From NCBI GenBank assembly GCA_031273455.1, contig JAISRZ010000125.1, positions 1 through 56,712 on the forward strand: a DNA stretch of 56,712 nucleotides. The letters run 5' to 3'. Under the pieces are notes generated by a model. It did not search any database and had not been told where the DNA came from. It saw nothing but the letters and a program-made list of their open reading frames with translations. The stretch's first letter is position 1; each line of letters begins with the position of its first letter. The position numbers were made by a program, and so were the translations under genes. Source of the DNA: Deltaproteobacteria bacterium. Lineage in GTDB: Bacteria; Desulfobacterota; Desulfarculia; Adiutricales; Adiutricaceae. Shown here in pieces: positions 42,445 to 51,319 of this stretch.

Positions 42445-42618
42445 ATGGATAAAATTAAAGGTTGTTTAGGTTCTCTGATATCGACAATTATTGCTCTGGC
42501 TATTGGGTATTTTGTTTCATATTATATATATAGCAGCGATAGTACTTTTATGCATGTTGTCGTGATATTTGGCTGGCCATTTTATTTAATAGGTAAGATA
42601 ATAATGCTGTTTCTTTAA
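42445..42618 (+). CDS. 57-residue two-helix membrane protein
   Basis: A short gene with clear signals: ATG at 42445 with AAAGGA 8-9 bases upstream, and a clean frame to TAA. The product has two hydrophobic helices, about residues 8-28 (LGSLISTIIALAIGYFVSYY) and 36-56 (ending GKIIMLFL), separated by a short polar loop SSDST. Small holin-like, toxin-like or phage/plasmid membrane proteins look like this, but no family was recognised. A perfect hairpin follows at 42650-42677. Confidence 0.55.
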   Translation: MDKIKGCLGSLISTIIALAIGYFVSYYIYSSDSTFMHVVVIFGWPFYLIGKIIMLFL

Positions 42619-43429
42619 ATTATACAGGGTAGTCGAAAACACGGTCCCCTAGCGAGAAGGCTTTCGCCTTCTCGCTATAAGTCTTAGCGAGCTAATTAAG
42701 GGCGAAATAAGCGGAATCGTCAGGGATTCTCCACCTTTTAAAAGTTAGCGTTAATAGTAGGCGCGATATTGACGCCCAAAAAGGGGGCTCGCGTCTAAAA
42801 AGCCAAGCTCTAAGGAGTCTTAGCTTCCCGTTTTAAAACAGCGATTCTAATTTTGGCTTAATCCCGGAAATCTTCTTGTCTGACAACGGATGAAGACGAA
42901 GGATGATGGATGAGTTCGCCTAATGTCGGCGGTAAACTAATTCGCGCTTATCAGTGAGTATAACTAAATGAAGTGGCCAGAAGACAGTAGTCGCCTCATC
43001 GTCTTAGAAACGGTCTTGGTTAGAAACGGTGGAGAAAACGAACCCTAACTTATCCGCCGCGCTCCCAGTAAGGGCTGGGGTTCCGGTAGAGCTTATAGGG
43101 GTTTTGACTGTGGTTAAAGCCAGGCCCTATTAGGACAGATTTAAATCAAGAGATCGGTCTTGGTTCTGTCTTAAATAGGGAAAAAGTCCCTCATCGCCCC
43201 TGCTGGAACGAGGCTCAAAAAAGGCCTTATGAGCTGCTACTAAAAAACCAGGAATAATCGCCTAACAAAGCACCAAAAATTTAACAACAATTAACAGCCA
43301 ACAATATGAATAGTTAACTCTTTACGCTTGATTGTTTTCCAAGTTTTTTTCTCTTCCAAACTCTTATCTCGGGCCTTGTCAAAAAAGACTGGCCAGCCTT
43401 CCTTCGTACCGGCGGAATCCATTTTACCT
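42619..43429. other. Long spacer with a perfect hairpin
   Basis: 811 bases without a supported gene; GC content rises to genome-like levels in 42700-43230. A 12-bp perfect hairpin is at 42650-42677. No tRNA, transposase or CRISPR-like repeat was seen. Confidence 0.45.
42650..42677. repeat. Perfect 12-bp hairpin
   Basis: TAGCGAGAAGGC and GCCTTCTCGCTA are separated by TTTC. It lies 31 bases after the stop of the 57-residue membrane protein gene. There is no T-run, so it may act as a mRNA 3' stabiliser or bidirectional pause rather than a classical terminator. Confidence 0.75.
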
Positions 43430-43603
43430 TTAACGTAAGGCCCAAACAACCAAACTAATTAATCCTAGGAAGGTTAAACAGCCCAAAAACCTAAAAATTT
43501 TGCTGAAGAAAGAGTTTGACTTAAACTTAGTTCCACAATTTATGCAAAAAGTAGCTATTCCAGGAAGCCAAACGCCACAATTCGGACATTTTTTACTAGC
43601 CAT
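43430..43603 (-). CDS. Small zinc-ribbon membrane protein
   Basis: A 57-residue protein. Residues about 5-30 form a zinc ribbon with two CxxC pairs (KCPNCG and FCINCG, spaced 15 residues), followed by a basic linker and one TM helix (FLGCLTFLGLISLVVWAL). This zinc-ribbon-plus-TM layout is common in small bacterial membrane proteins of unknown role. I chose the ATG at 43603; a TTG 15 bases earlier would add LFGEK-like residues. It stands alone on the minus strand in the AT-rich islet. Confidence 0.65.
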   Translation of the reverse strand: MASKKCPNCGVWLPGIATFCINCGTKFKSNSFFSKIFRFLGCLTFLGLISLVVWALR

Positions 43604-43993
43604 TTTCTCACCAAACAAAAAAAATATACTATCTTCAAAAATTCGCTATCTTAATATTATATAATAACTATTACTTATACTAAAATAACATCTATCACAC
43701 ACTACAAAACCTAAATCGCCTAACTCAACACAGTAACAATGTACTTGAAACAACTTATTATATTTAAAACCTAATATGCGTCAATAATCACATAAAAATG
43801 CTTATAAAATAATCAATTATAATTCAATTACTGCAACTTTTGCAATAACAATAGAACTAAAAACAACAATAACGAAACTTTTAATTGTAAAAATAAATAT
43901 TTAGTATAAATTGAAATAATAAAAAGCTATTATATAAGAATATCTTGTTTTCAGTGTATGGACTTTTTACGAAGGCATCAATAACAAGAAGAA
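43604..43993. other. AT-rich spacer
   Basis: 390 very AT-rich bases with no gene, hairpin or repeat that I can support. Confidence 0.4.
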
Positions 43994-44194
43994 TTATCGC
44001 TCCATAATAATCGAAATTTTTGCGCAACCCCCAAAAAACCAGCCAAACCATACACCAGCCAAACCATACATGTGACCGCAGTTAGGACACTCGGTCTTGT
44101 TCTGTTTTTCTCGCCTTAGAACTTCGTCATGGGACAACATACCCACATTTTTATATCTTCTCTGAGCCAATAATCTCACCTTCCCAGAAATCAA
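43994..44194 (-). CDS. Hypothetical small CxxC protein (doubtful)
   Basis: A 66-residue frame with a single CPNCG knuckle (residues about 36-40) and a hydrophobic, Gly/Trp/Phe-rich segment after it. Only half of a zinc ribbon is present, as if it were a fragment of a gene like the one at 43430. The first codon is a TTG without a good ribosome-binding site; an internal ATG (MLSHDEVL) is possible. Coding status is doubtful. Confidence 0.3.
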   Translation of the reverse strand: MISGKVRLLAQRRYKNVGMLSHDEVLRREKQNKTECPNCGHMYGLAGVWFGWFFGGCAKISIIMER

Positions 44195-44836
44195 GGTTGT
44201 CTGATCTCCTCAACTAATAATCAAGGTGGAAACTTATCTCGAAAGACTATTCGTTTTTGCTGATTACCATATTACCATCTTTTAAAAACAATGTCAAAAT
44301 TTTTTTGGTTTTTTTAATGTTGTAGATTAGTAACTAGAGAGCGAAAGAATAGTTAAGAATCATGCTAATAATATAGTTTTATCAAAATTAAATATTTATG
44401 ACTAATTTTAAAAATTAATTACGATTGTAAAGAATAAATTAGTCATCTTTAGAGTCCAAAGGAACTTATCGGCTCCCAACCGTAAGTTTGCCTTTCCATC
44501 GCCGTTTTGGCTATCTTGGATAGCCAAAACGGCTTATTAGGTTCTGGGGCAACTTCTCTTCGGCCCATTCGCTCTTGGAAGTCAGCTGACCCTCTAGCCC
44601 TTTTACATCGCCGCCCTTCCCAACCCGCATACCCGCCAAAAAACGCTTAAGGGACTTTTTGAGCGCCCTACCTCCCGCCGACCTGGACCTAAGATCAAGC
44701 CCTAGCGGCCCCTTTTCCAGCGATTTTGGGGTCGTTCTTAAGGCTAACGCTCTGAAAGAACTTGACCTTAAGCCCCACTATAGGTAATCTTAGAGGGTCA
44801 GTCTTCAATTGAGGAGGCTTTTGGCGAAGGGAACGA
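44195..44836. other. Spacer with a long perfect hairpin
   Basis: 642 bases, AT-rich up to about 44450 and then genome-like. The notable feature is a 15-bp perfect hairpin at 44501-44533. The right end should hold the promoter of the Trp-repeat gene. No other gene is supported. Confidence 0.45.
44501..44533. repeat. Perfect 15-bp hairpin with 3-base loop
   Basis: GCCGTTTTGGCTATC is followed by TTG and its exact reverse complement. No U-run follows on the plus strand. It lies at the transition from the AT-rich islet to normal sequence and 300 bases above the Trp-repeat gene. It could be part of a small RNA, a MITE-like end, or a recombination or regulatory site. Confidence 0.8.
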
Positions 44837-45199
44837 ATGATGCGGATTTTCGTCAAGCAAAAATACTCCGAGGACGCCCCTTGGCTGTGGGATGGGGAAA
44901 CCCTCCAGCAGCTGCGTTCCAGCGATGACCCTTGGCTCTGGGACGGGAAAACCTTGAAGCAAAAGAATTCCCTAGACGACCCTTGGCTCTGGGATGGAAA
45001 AACCTTAAAACAGCGCAACTCGGACGATGACCCTTGGCTCTGGGACGGGAAAACTTTGAAGCAAAGCCTCTCCCTAGACGACCCTTGGGAGTGGGATGGC
45101 CAGACCTTTAGGCAACCTTTATCCGGGGAAGACCCGTGGGAAGCCAATGGCGACGTGCCGATCCCCTTATTGGCCATCATCGCCGGGCTGATTGAGTAG
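44837..45199 (+). CDS. Protein of six 17-residue Trp-rich tandem repeats
   Basis: A 120-residue acidic protein. After MMRIFVKQKY, six repeats of 17 residues follow (11-27, 28-44, 45-61, 62-78, 79-95, 96-112) with consensus S-x-D-D-P-W-L-W-D-G-K-T-L-K-Q-x-x; the fifth and sixth are diverged. The DNA repeats with a 51-base period (44867-45172). The tail is short and hydrophobic (AIIAGLIE). There is no signal peptide, TM helix or cysteine. AAGGGA precedes the start. The WxWDGxTL unit suggests a small beta-hairpin, beta-solenoid or beta-propeller-like stacking module. I recognise no family. The opposite strand has an open frame only because of the repeat structure. Confidence 0.75.
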   Translation: MMRIFVKQKYSEDAPWLWDGETLQQLRSSDDPWLWDGKTLKQKNSLDDPWLWDGKTLKQRNSDDDPWLWDGKTLKQSLSLDDPWEWDGQTFRQPLSGEDPWEANGDVPIPLLAIIAGLIE

Positions 45200-45477
45200 T
45201 TAGCCTCATCGAACCCTCGAAACCCGGTGGTTTAACCGTAAGGCTCTGGTTTAAGGTCTTTTTTGGAGCCCTATTTTTAGGGGTTAAGGCTTTTTCGCCT
45301 CTAAGTTTTGGCTAGCCTTAACCCTTTTTCTTTCACCGCCTCGCCTAACTGACCCTTAACCCCCATCTCCAGAACCTTTACGCCCAAGCGTCCGCCCCTT
45401 AAAAACCAAACGGACCGCTAATTTCGCGATCCGTTGGTTAAAGCGATCTAATTTTTAAGAGGTTAAGGCCGATAAGG

Positions 45478-46272
45478 CTAAGGCAAAAAGATCACGGGCT
45501 CTTTCCGGTCCAGATTAGCCGCGGCCATGGCCGCCATGTCGTCGGTGAACTCATCGTCGTTAAAGCTTTTGGCCTTCTCCGGGCAAGCCTTAACGCAAGC
45601 CGCGCAGAGAACGCATTTATCTGGGTCGATCTTCCGGGGATCGCCGCCCTCAAAGGCCCCGGTGGGGCAGTTCTTAACGCAAATTAGGCACCCCACGCAC
45701 TTTTTGGAGGTCTCCGGCAGAACGTTCCTTTTAGGGGAGTAGCCCCGGTAAGGCCTTTTAGCCGTGGCCAAAAGGGGAGTGTCGCTTAAAACCTTATCCC
45801 CGCCAAGCAAAGAGTGGCGCAAAGACAAACCCAAGCCTTTAGCCGCCTCCAAGTCCGCTGGATCGGGCCGGGACCGGCCCATGACGTGGGAGTAAGAATG
45901 CTCGCCAATAAAGGCCGCGGCCCCAACCAGGTAGTAACCTTTGTTGACGCAAAGGTCGTAAAGCTCCAACAAAGCGTCCTCGTAAGCCCGGTTACCGTAA
46001 ACCACTAAAGCCACCGCTGGCCGATGGCCAGCCGGTAGGGTCTGAAAGATCTCCAAGGCCAGCTTGGGCAAACGACCCCCATGAACGGGAAAGGCCAGAA
46101 CCAAAAGCTCATCCCGCTCCAGAATAAAGCGCTGGGACCGAGCCGATGGCAAGGTCAGGTCCATTTCCCGGGGCCGTAGGGCCAGCCCAGCGGCCACGGA
46201 CCTAATGATTTTCCGCGTGGTTCCTGTGGGGCTGAAATATATGTTCGCGCTTTGAATCACCTGGCGAGACAC
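45478..46272 (-). CDS. EFR1-type flavodoxin/ferredoxin fusion protein
   Basis: A 264-residue electron-transfer protein. Residues about 8-160 are flavodoxin-like, with the FMN phosphate loop FSPTGTTRKI and FPVHGGRLP; residues about 188-245 form a two-[4Fe-4S] ferredoxin (CVGCLICVKNCP and CVLCAACVKACP). EFR1 proteins probably shuttle electrons in anaerobes, partner unknown. The start is a GTG at 46272 with GGAGGG 6 bases upstream. It is followed by no same-strand gene within 250 bases, and lies just downstream of glgB, probably not functionally linked. Confidence 0.9.
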   Translation of the reverse strand: MSRQVIQSANIYFSPTGTTRKIIRSVAAGLALRPREMDLTLPSARSQRFILERDELLVLAFPVHGGRLPKLALEIFQTLPAGHRPAVALVVYGNRAYEDALLELYDLCVNKGYYLVGAAAFIGEHSYSHVMGRSRPDPADLEAAKGLGLSLRHSLLGGDKVLSDTPLLATAKRPYRGYSPKRNVLPETSKKCVGCLICVKNCPTGAFEGGDPRKIDPDKCVLCAACVKACPEKAKSFNDDEFTDDMAAMAAANLDRKEPVIFLP

Positions 46273-46298
46273 TTCATCCCTCCATCAAAAATCGTCAA

Positions 46299-48479
46299 TC
46301 AGCGTTTTAAGACTAAAAAACCTAAGGGCGGTAAGGTTAGGTTTAAACAATACTCCCGGCCATGCGAGCCCGGTTGGCTGGCTAAAACCCCGCCGCCTAA
46401 GCCCACGTCGCTCCCGCCATAGTGTCTGGAGTCGGAATTAAGTAGCTCGCGCCAATAGCCTGGGCTCTCCACGCCCAAGCGGTAATTCTCCCGGACGATC
46501 GGGGTGAAGTTAAAGATAAATAGGAGGGTGTCGTTCGGGTAAGGGCCCCGGCGGATAAAACTAACCACCGTGGAGTCCGCGTCCCGAAAATCCACCCACT
46601 CAAAGCCGCGCCAGTCAAAGTCCAAGGAATATAGGGCTGGCTCCCTTTTATAAAGGGCGTTTAGATCCCGGGTGAAGGCTTGTAAACCCTCGTGCTCCGG
46701 CCACTTCAGTAAATCCCAGGCCAGTTGGGCGTTATGGTCCCACTCCCCGCGCTGGCCAAACTCGCCGCCCATAAAAAGGAGCTTTTTGCCGGGCTCCCCG
46801 TACATGTACCCTAAAAGTAACCGTAAGTTGGCGCATTTGCGCCAGATGTCCCCGGGCATTTTGTCCCAAAGGGACTTTTTGCCATAAACCACCTCATCGT
46901 GGGACAAAGGCAAACAAAAGTTTTCATGGAAGGCGTACAAAAGGGCGAAGGTCAAGCGCTCCATGTGGTAACGGCGATGGATGGGGTCTTTGCTCATAAA
47001 GTCCAGCATGTCGTGCATCCAACCCATGTTCCACTTTAAAGCGAACCCCAAACCCCCCAAGTGGACTGGCCGGGAGACCGCCGGAAAAGCCGTGGACTCC
47101 TCAGCGATGGTCATGGCCCCGGGGAAAAGCTCATAGAGCTTAGTGTTTAAGGTCTTAATCATCTCCAAGGCCTCCAGATTTTCCCGGCCCCCGTATTGGT
47201 TGGGGATCCACTCGCCCTCTTGGCGCGAGTAGTCCAGGTAAATCATGGAAGCCACGGCGTCCACCCTTAAGCCGTCAATATGGTACTGATCGACCCAGAA
47301 AAGGGCGTTGGCCACTAAAAAGTTTTTAACCTCGTTCCGACCGTAGTTAAAGACTAAGGTCCCCCAATCCGAGTGGGCCCCTTGCCGCGGGTCCGCGTGC
47401 TCATAAAGGTGGGTCCCGTCAAAATACTCCAAAGCGAAAGAGTCCCTAGGAAAATGGGCCGGGACCCAGTCCATAATGACGCCAATCCCGTTTTGGTGGC
47501 ATTTATCCACTAAGTAACGAAAATCGTCCGGGGTCCCAAAGCGCGAGGTGACCGCGTAATAACCCGAGACCTGGTAACCCCAAGAGGCGTCGAAAGGATG
47601 CTCAGCTAAGGGCATGAGCTCTAGCCAGTTAAAGCCCAAGTCGTTTAAATACGGGACCAACTGGTCAGCGATCTCCCGGTAGTTGAGCCACTCGCCCTCT
47701 TTAGTGTGGCGCCAGGAGCCCAAGTGGGCCTCGTAAACGCTCATGGGCTGGGTTAAAAAGTTGGTTTTGGCCCTCTTTTGGATCCACTCGTTATCGCCCC
47801 AAACGTAGGCGTCGAGGTCCGCCACCACCGAGGCCGTCTTGGGCCTTAGCTCCATCTGGAAGCCCATGGGGTCGGACTTCATTAAGACCACGTTGTCTTG
47901 GGTGGTGATCTCAAACTTGTAGATATCCCCGGGCCGGTAGTTGGGGACAAAGATCTCCCAGACCCCCGAGGACCCCCGGGGACGTAGGCGTAACCGCCGA
48001 CCATCCCAGAGGTTGCGGTCGCCAACTAAGCTCACCTTCTTGGCCGAGGGGGCCCAGACCGCGAAGACCACCCCCTTAATCCCTTGATGGACCAAAGGAT
48101 GGGCGCCTAGTTTATGGTAAATCTGGTAATGGTTGCCTTGATTCCACAAAAAAAGGTCCAATTCACCTAAAACCGGCTGGAAACTATAGGCGTCATAAAA
48201 AACGCTGTCCCCGGCGGCGAACTCGACCTTTAAGCGGTAAGGCTCAAAATTATGGTCAAGAGGAGCGAAGCCCTCAAAAAAATCGGCCCAAGGGCCCCCC
48301 ATGGTCCGTAACTCCACCTCCCCCCCGGACAATAAGGCCCGAACCCTTTTGGCCCCAGGACAGTAAGCCCGGGTCAAAACGCCGCTAACCCCGTTCTGAC
48401 GCGCTGGTCTCGCCCCTAAAAAAGAAAAGGGGTCAGCCAGTTGGCCAGTGGTGAATTTATCCGCCAAAGCTCGGTCCAC
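46299..48479 (-). CDS. glgB: 1,4-alpha-glucan branching enzyme
   Basis: A 726-residue GH13 branching enzyme that makes alpha-1,6 branches in glycogen. N-terminal CBM48-like domains cover about residues 15-230 (HQGIKGVVFAVWAPSAKKVSLVGD marks the second). The catalytic barrel shows GVIMDWVPAHFP, nucleophile in GLRVDAVASMIY, acid/base in IAEESTAFP, and LSHDEVVYGKKSL. All catalytic residues are present and the length is typical. The start is a GTG directly after AGGAGGAATT. No other glycogen gene is in the window, so it stands apart from glgA or glgC. Confidence 0.96.
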   Translation of the reverse strand: MDRALADKFTTGQLADPFSFLGARPARQNGVSGVLTRAYCPGAKRVRALLSGGEVELRTMGGPWADFFEGFAPLDHNFEPYRLKVEFAAGDSVFYDAYSFQPVLGELDLFLWNQGNHYQIYHKLGAHPLVHQGIKGVVFAVWAPSAKKVSLVGDRNLWDGRRLRLRPRGSSGVWEIFVPNYRPGDIYKFEITTQDNVVLMKSDPMGFQMELRPKTASVVADLDAYVWGDNEWIQKRAKTNFLTQPMSVYEAHLGSWRHTKEGEWLNYREIADQLVPYLNDLGFNWLELMPLAEHPFDASWGYQVSGYYAVTSRFGTPDDFRYLVDKCHQNGIGVIMDWVPAHFPRDSFALEYFDGTHLYEHADPRQGAHSDWGTLVFNYGRNEVKNFLVANALFWVDQYHIDGLRVDAVASMIYLDYSRQEGEWIPNQYGGRENLEALEMIKTLNTKLYELFPGAMTIAEESTAFPAVSRPVHLGGLGFALKWNMGWMHDMLDFMSKDPIHRRYHMERLTFALLYAFHENFCLPLSHDEVVYGKKSLWDKMPGDIWRKCANLRLLLGYMYGEPGKKLLFMGGEFGQRGEWDHNAQLAWDLLKWPEHEGLQAFTRDLNALYKREPALYSLDFDWRGFEWVDFRDADSTVVSFIRRGPYPNDTLLFIFNFTPIVRENYRLGVESPGYWRELLNSDSRHYGGSDVGLGGGVLASQPGSHGREYCLNLTLPPLGFLVLKR

Positions 48480-48715
48480 AATTCCTCCTGACGCGTTGTC
48501 AAAATTCGGTTAAGGATTTAGTTAAACGGTCTCTTTAGGAGCGACCAAGGCGGTCCGTCTTTTCAACCATCAAATAATATCATATAATTCATTTAAGTTG
48601 TAGGCGGCCCCTTAAAGGGCGCCTACCAGACCCTTTCGCCGCCTAAATAAATTCCGTTCGAGCCACCACCAGCCCTTAAGCCGCCAGTTTCTTAAGGGCC
48701 ATAGGCCGCAGTTTC

Positions 48716-50068
48716 ATGGAAACGCTTCTCATGATTCTGGCGGTCACGGGCCTAGTGTTGTTAAACGCCATGTTCGTGGCCGCCGAATTCTCTTTTGTCC
48801 GCATTCGCTCCACTCGTCTGGAACTCTTGGCCCAAAGCGGCCAAAGGAGGGCCAAGGCGGCCATTTTCGGCCTGGAGAACCTGGAAGATTACCTTTCCGT
48901 CTGCCAGTTAGGGATCACCTTGGCCTCTTTGGGCCTTGGCTGGTTAGGCGAGCCCTTTGTCACCGCCTTAATTGAGCCTATCTTAGCTAAAGTTAATATC
49001 ACTAACCCAACTTTAACCCACTCTATCTCCTTTATCGCTGGTTTTGGCTTTATTACCTTTATTCATGTCACCTTTGGGGAATTAGCCCCGAAAAACATGT
49101 CCATCCGCTCCACCGAAGCCACGGTCCTCTTCTTAGCTATTCCCATGCGCGTCTTCCACATCCTTTTTTTGCCAGCGGTCAAAGTTTTAAACGCCATGGC
49201 CCAAGCTATCCTGGTGGTCTTAAGGGTCGGTCACTTAAGCCACTCGGACGCCCATAGCGCCGAGGAGATTAAGCTCATCATCGCTGACTCCCGGGACGAT
49301 GGGCAGTTGGATGAGGCTGAGGAGCGGCTCATTAACAACATCATTAACCTGAACCGCCGGACAGCTAGGGACATCATGATCCACCGCACCAAGGTGGTTA
49401 GCCTCTCGGCGGACGATTCCCCGGCCAAAGCGGTGGCCCTCATTATGGAGCGGGGGTTCACCCGCATCCCGGTCTTTGAGGGGGATAAAGATAACCTCAT
49501 TGGTTTTATCCACGCTAAAGACCTTTTGGAGTACCAAACCCACGAAAACTTAAGACCCCTCGTGCGCCCCACCCTGTACATCTACGACCATCAGCCCATT
49601 GACGACATCCTGGAGATGATGAAGAACAAAAGAACCCGTCTTGGTTTAGTCTGGGATGAGTATGGCAGTTGGCAAGGGTTACTGACCATGGAGGACGTTT
49701 TGGAGTCCATTGTCGGGCCTATCCAAGATGAGTTTGACCATGAGGAGCCCACCATGGTGGCCCAGCCGGATGGCTCCATCTTGGTCCAAACCAAGGTTTC
49801 CTTAGAGGAGTTAGGCCTCCACTTAACTTTGGACCTAGGGGTTAACTCCGAGGAAAGGTACCGTTCCTTAGCCGCTCTTTTATCGGACAAGTTTGGGGAA
49901 ACCCCGGTCCCGGGCGATTATTGGAATGGCTATGGGGCCACCTTCACGGTGGCGGCTTGTAACGGGCTGGCGGTCACCCGGGTCTTAGTCCAAGCCAATC
50001 CCCCCAAAGAGGAAAACGAAGGCAAACCCAGGGCGAGCGACCCAAGAACGCTTAAGTCCAGCGATTAA
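48716..50068 (+). CDS. CNNM/CorC-family membrane protein (DUF21, CBS pair, CorC_HlyC)
   Basis: A 450-residue protein with three or four N-terminal helices of the DUF21 domain (about 1-190, with LASLGLGWLGEP and TFGELAPKN), a pair of CBS domains (about 215-335, with RDIMIHRTKVVSL and VWDEYGSWQGLLTMEDVLE), and a C-terminal CorC_HlyC domain (about 350-430). Family members act in magnesium or cobalt homeostasis and are often labelled hemolysin; transport is more likely than hemolysis. The ATG at 48716 has only a weak site. A bidirectional terminator separates it from the convergent bamD. Confidence 0.92.
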   Translation: METLLMILAVTGLVLLNAMFVAAEFSFVRIRSTRLELLAQSGQRRAKAAIFGLENLEDYLSVCQLGITLASLGLGWLGEPFVTALIEPILAKVNITNPTLTHSISFIAGFGFITFIHVTFGELAPKNMSIRSTEATVLFLAIPMRVFHILFLPAVKVLNAMAQAILVVLRVGHLSHSDAHSAEEIKLIIADSRDDGQLDEAEERLINNIINLNRRTARDIMIHRTKVVSLSADDSPAKAVALIMERGFTRIPVFEGDKDNLIGFIHAKDLLEYQTHENLRPLVRPTLYIYDHQPIDDILEMMKNKRTRLGLVWDEYGSWQGLLTMEDVLESIVGPIQDEFDHEEPTMVAQPDGSILVQTKVSLEELGLHLTLDLGVNSEERYRSLAALLSDKFGETPVPGDYWNGYGATFTVAACNGLAVTRVLVQANPPKEENEGKPRASDPRTLKSSD

Positions 50069-50131
50069 GTTCGCGCTATGCCCACCTTTTGGCGGCCCTT
50101 AACCTTAGTCGATCTAGTTAAACCTGAAGCT

Positions 50132-50166
50132 AAAAAACCCCGGTTCCTCAAGAATCGGGGTTTTTT
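50132..50166. terminator. Bidirectional intrinsic terminator
   Basis: AAAAAACCCCG and CGGGGTTTTTT flank a short central part, giving a GC stem with an A-run on one side and a T-run on the other. It serves the plus-strand CNNM-like gene and the minus-strand bamD gene, which converge here. Confidence 0.9.
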
Positions 50167-50189
50167 GGTTAACTTTTGTGGCTAAAAGG

Positions 50190-50999
50190 TTATAAACGCG
50201 GCTCAGTCACATCGGAAATGGTGAAGGGCGAATTGTACTCGCTCCCCCTTTGGTTGCCTTCCTTAATCTCCCCGCGAGCCACGAGGTCCCGGTACTGGGC
50301 GATGTAGTTAAAGGCCCTTTGGTGATAGCCCGAGTCGGGGTAAGCCTCAATCAACCCCTTAAAGCGGTTCATGGCCGCTTGATAGTCCTTCCGTTTATAG
50401 TAAAACTCCCCGATATAGAACTCGTGGCCCGCGAGGTTATTCTGAGCCTCGGCGATGCGGGCTTTAGCCAGAGTCGAGTAATGGTTGTCAGGATAGCTTT
50501 CAATGAGATGGGCTAGGGTCTGGATGGTCAGAAGGGTTGGCGTTTGGTCCCGGTCAATGCCATTCATGCGCATATAGTGGCACATGCCCTGTTGGTAAAT
50601 GGCGTACGGGACCGCGTCATTGGTGGGATGGAGCTCCTCAAAGCTCCGGTAAGCCCCGTAAGCCTCAATATACTTGGCGTTTAGATAATAAGCGTCCCCG
50701 AGCTTTAACTCCGCCAAAAGGGCGTAGCGGCTGTACGGGTACTGATCCTTAATCTGCTGGTAAATGGTGGCCGCCTCAGCGTAGTCGTCAGCGTCCATGC
50801 GCTCTTGGGCTTTAGCGGCTAAGGCCGCCGATTGGTCGCCCTCTAAGGCGTCGGTCTCGCCCGAGCCATAACCAAAAGCGCTTTTAATGTAATTGACCGC
50901 CTTGCCGCAACCAGTTAGACCAAAGGTTGGGGCCAACAGAAGAAGCGTAATGGCGGCCAGTTTAAAAAAGCCGCCGCGACCGGCTTTTGAGGAACTCAC
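50190..50999 (-). CDS. bamD: Outer-membrane assembly lipoprotein BamD
   Basis: A 269-residue lipoprotein. The signal peptide ends in lipobox GLTGC (Cys31). Residues about 55-250 form five TPR-like repeats typical of BamD/ComL/YfiO, including DQYPYSRYALLAELKLGDAYY and HLIESYPDNHYSTLAKARIAEAQ. It acts at the inner face of the outer membrane as part of the beta-barrel assembly complex with BamA, so its presence implies a diderm envelope. The start is a GTG overlapping the TGA of trxA, so the two are translationally coupled, an unusual but simple pairing. Confidence 0.93.
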   Translation of the reverse strand: MSSSKAGRGGFFKLAAITLLLLAPTFGLTGCGKAVNYIKSAFGYGSGETDALEGDQSAALAAKAQERMDADDYAEAATIYQQIKDQYPYSRYALLAELKLGDAYYLNAKYIEAYGAYRSFEELHPTNDAVPYAIYQQGMCHYMRMNGIDRDQTPTLLTIQTLAHLIESYPDNHYSTLAKARIAEAQNNLAGHEFYIGEFYYKRKDYQAAMNRFKGLIEAYPDSGYHQRAFNYIAQYRDLVARGEIKEGNQRGSEYNSPFTISDVTEPRL

Positions 51000-51319
51000 G
51001 ATAAAGTCTCCAGCTGCTTTAGGTAATCTTTTTTAGTTTTGAGCCCAATGATTCGGGTGACTTCCTGGCCGCCCTTAAAGACGATTAGGCAAGGGATGTT
51101 AACGATCTTCCAATTAACCGCCGCCTCATTGTTCTCATCCACGTTGATCTTGGCGAAGGCCACTTTACCGGCCAATTCCTCGCTCAATTCCTCCAGAATG
51201 GGAGCGGCCTTTAAGCACGGCCCGCACCAGGGGGCCCAGAAATCCACCAAAATGGGAATCGGGCTTTCCGCCACAGCCTGACCAAAGGTCGCGTCGGTCA
51301 AAGCTTTTAATTCGGCCAT
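50996..51319 (-). CDS. trxA: Thioredoxin
   Basis: A 107-residue thioredoxin with the full fold and active site FWAPWCGPCLKAAP (Cys32 and Cys35), cis-proline in IVNIPCLIVF (an extra Cys precedes the Leu) and the C-terminal helix KDYLKQLETL. It reduces disulfides in the cytoplasm. The ATG has AAGGAGTG upstream at 8 bases. It leads a two-gene unit with bamD. No thioredoxin reductase gene is adjacent. Confidence 0.96.
   Translation of the reverse strand: MAELKALTDATFGQAVAESPIPILVDFWAPWCGPCLKAAPILEELSEELAGKVAFAKINVDENNEAAVNWKIVNIPCLIVFKGGQEVTRIIGLKTKKDYLKQLETLS

Noticed and set aside
44695-45180. 161-residue minus-strand frame with repeated Ser/Gln-rich motifs
   Set aside because: It is the antisense of the Trp-repeat gene; the repeat structure is inherited. 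The plus-strand frame has the ribosome-binding site and a coherent conserved repeat.
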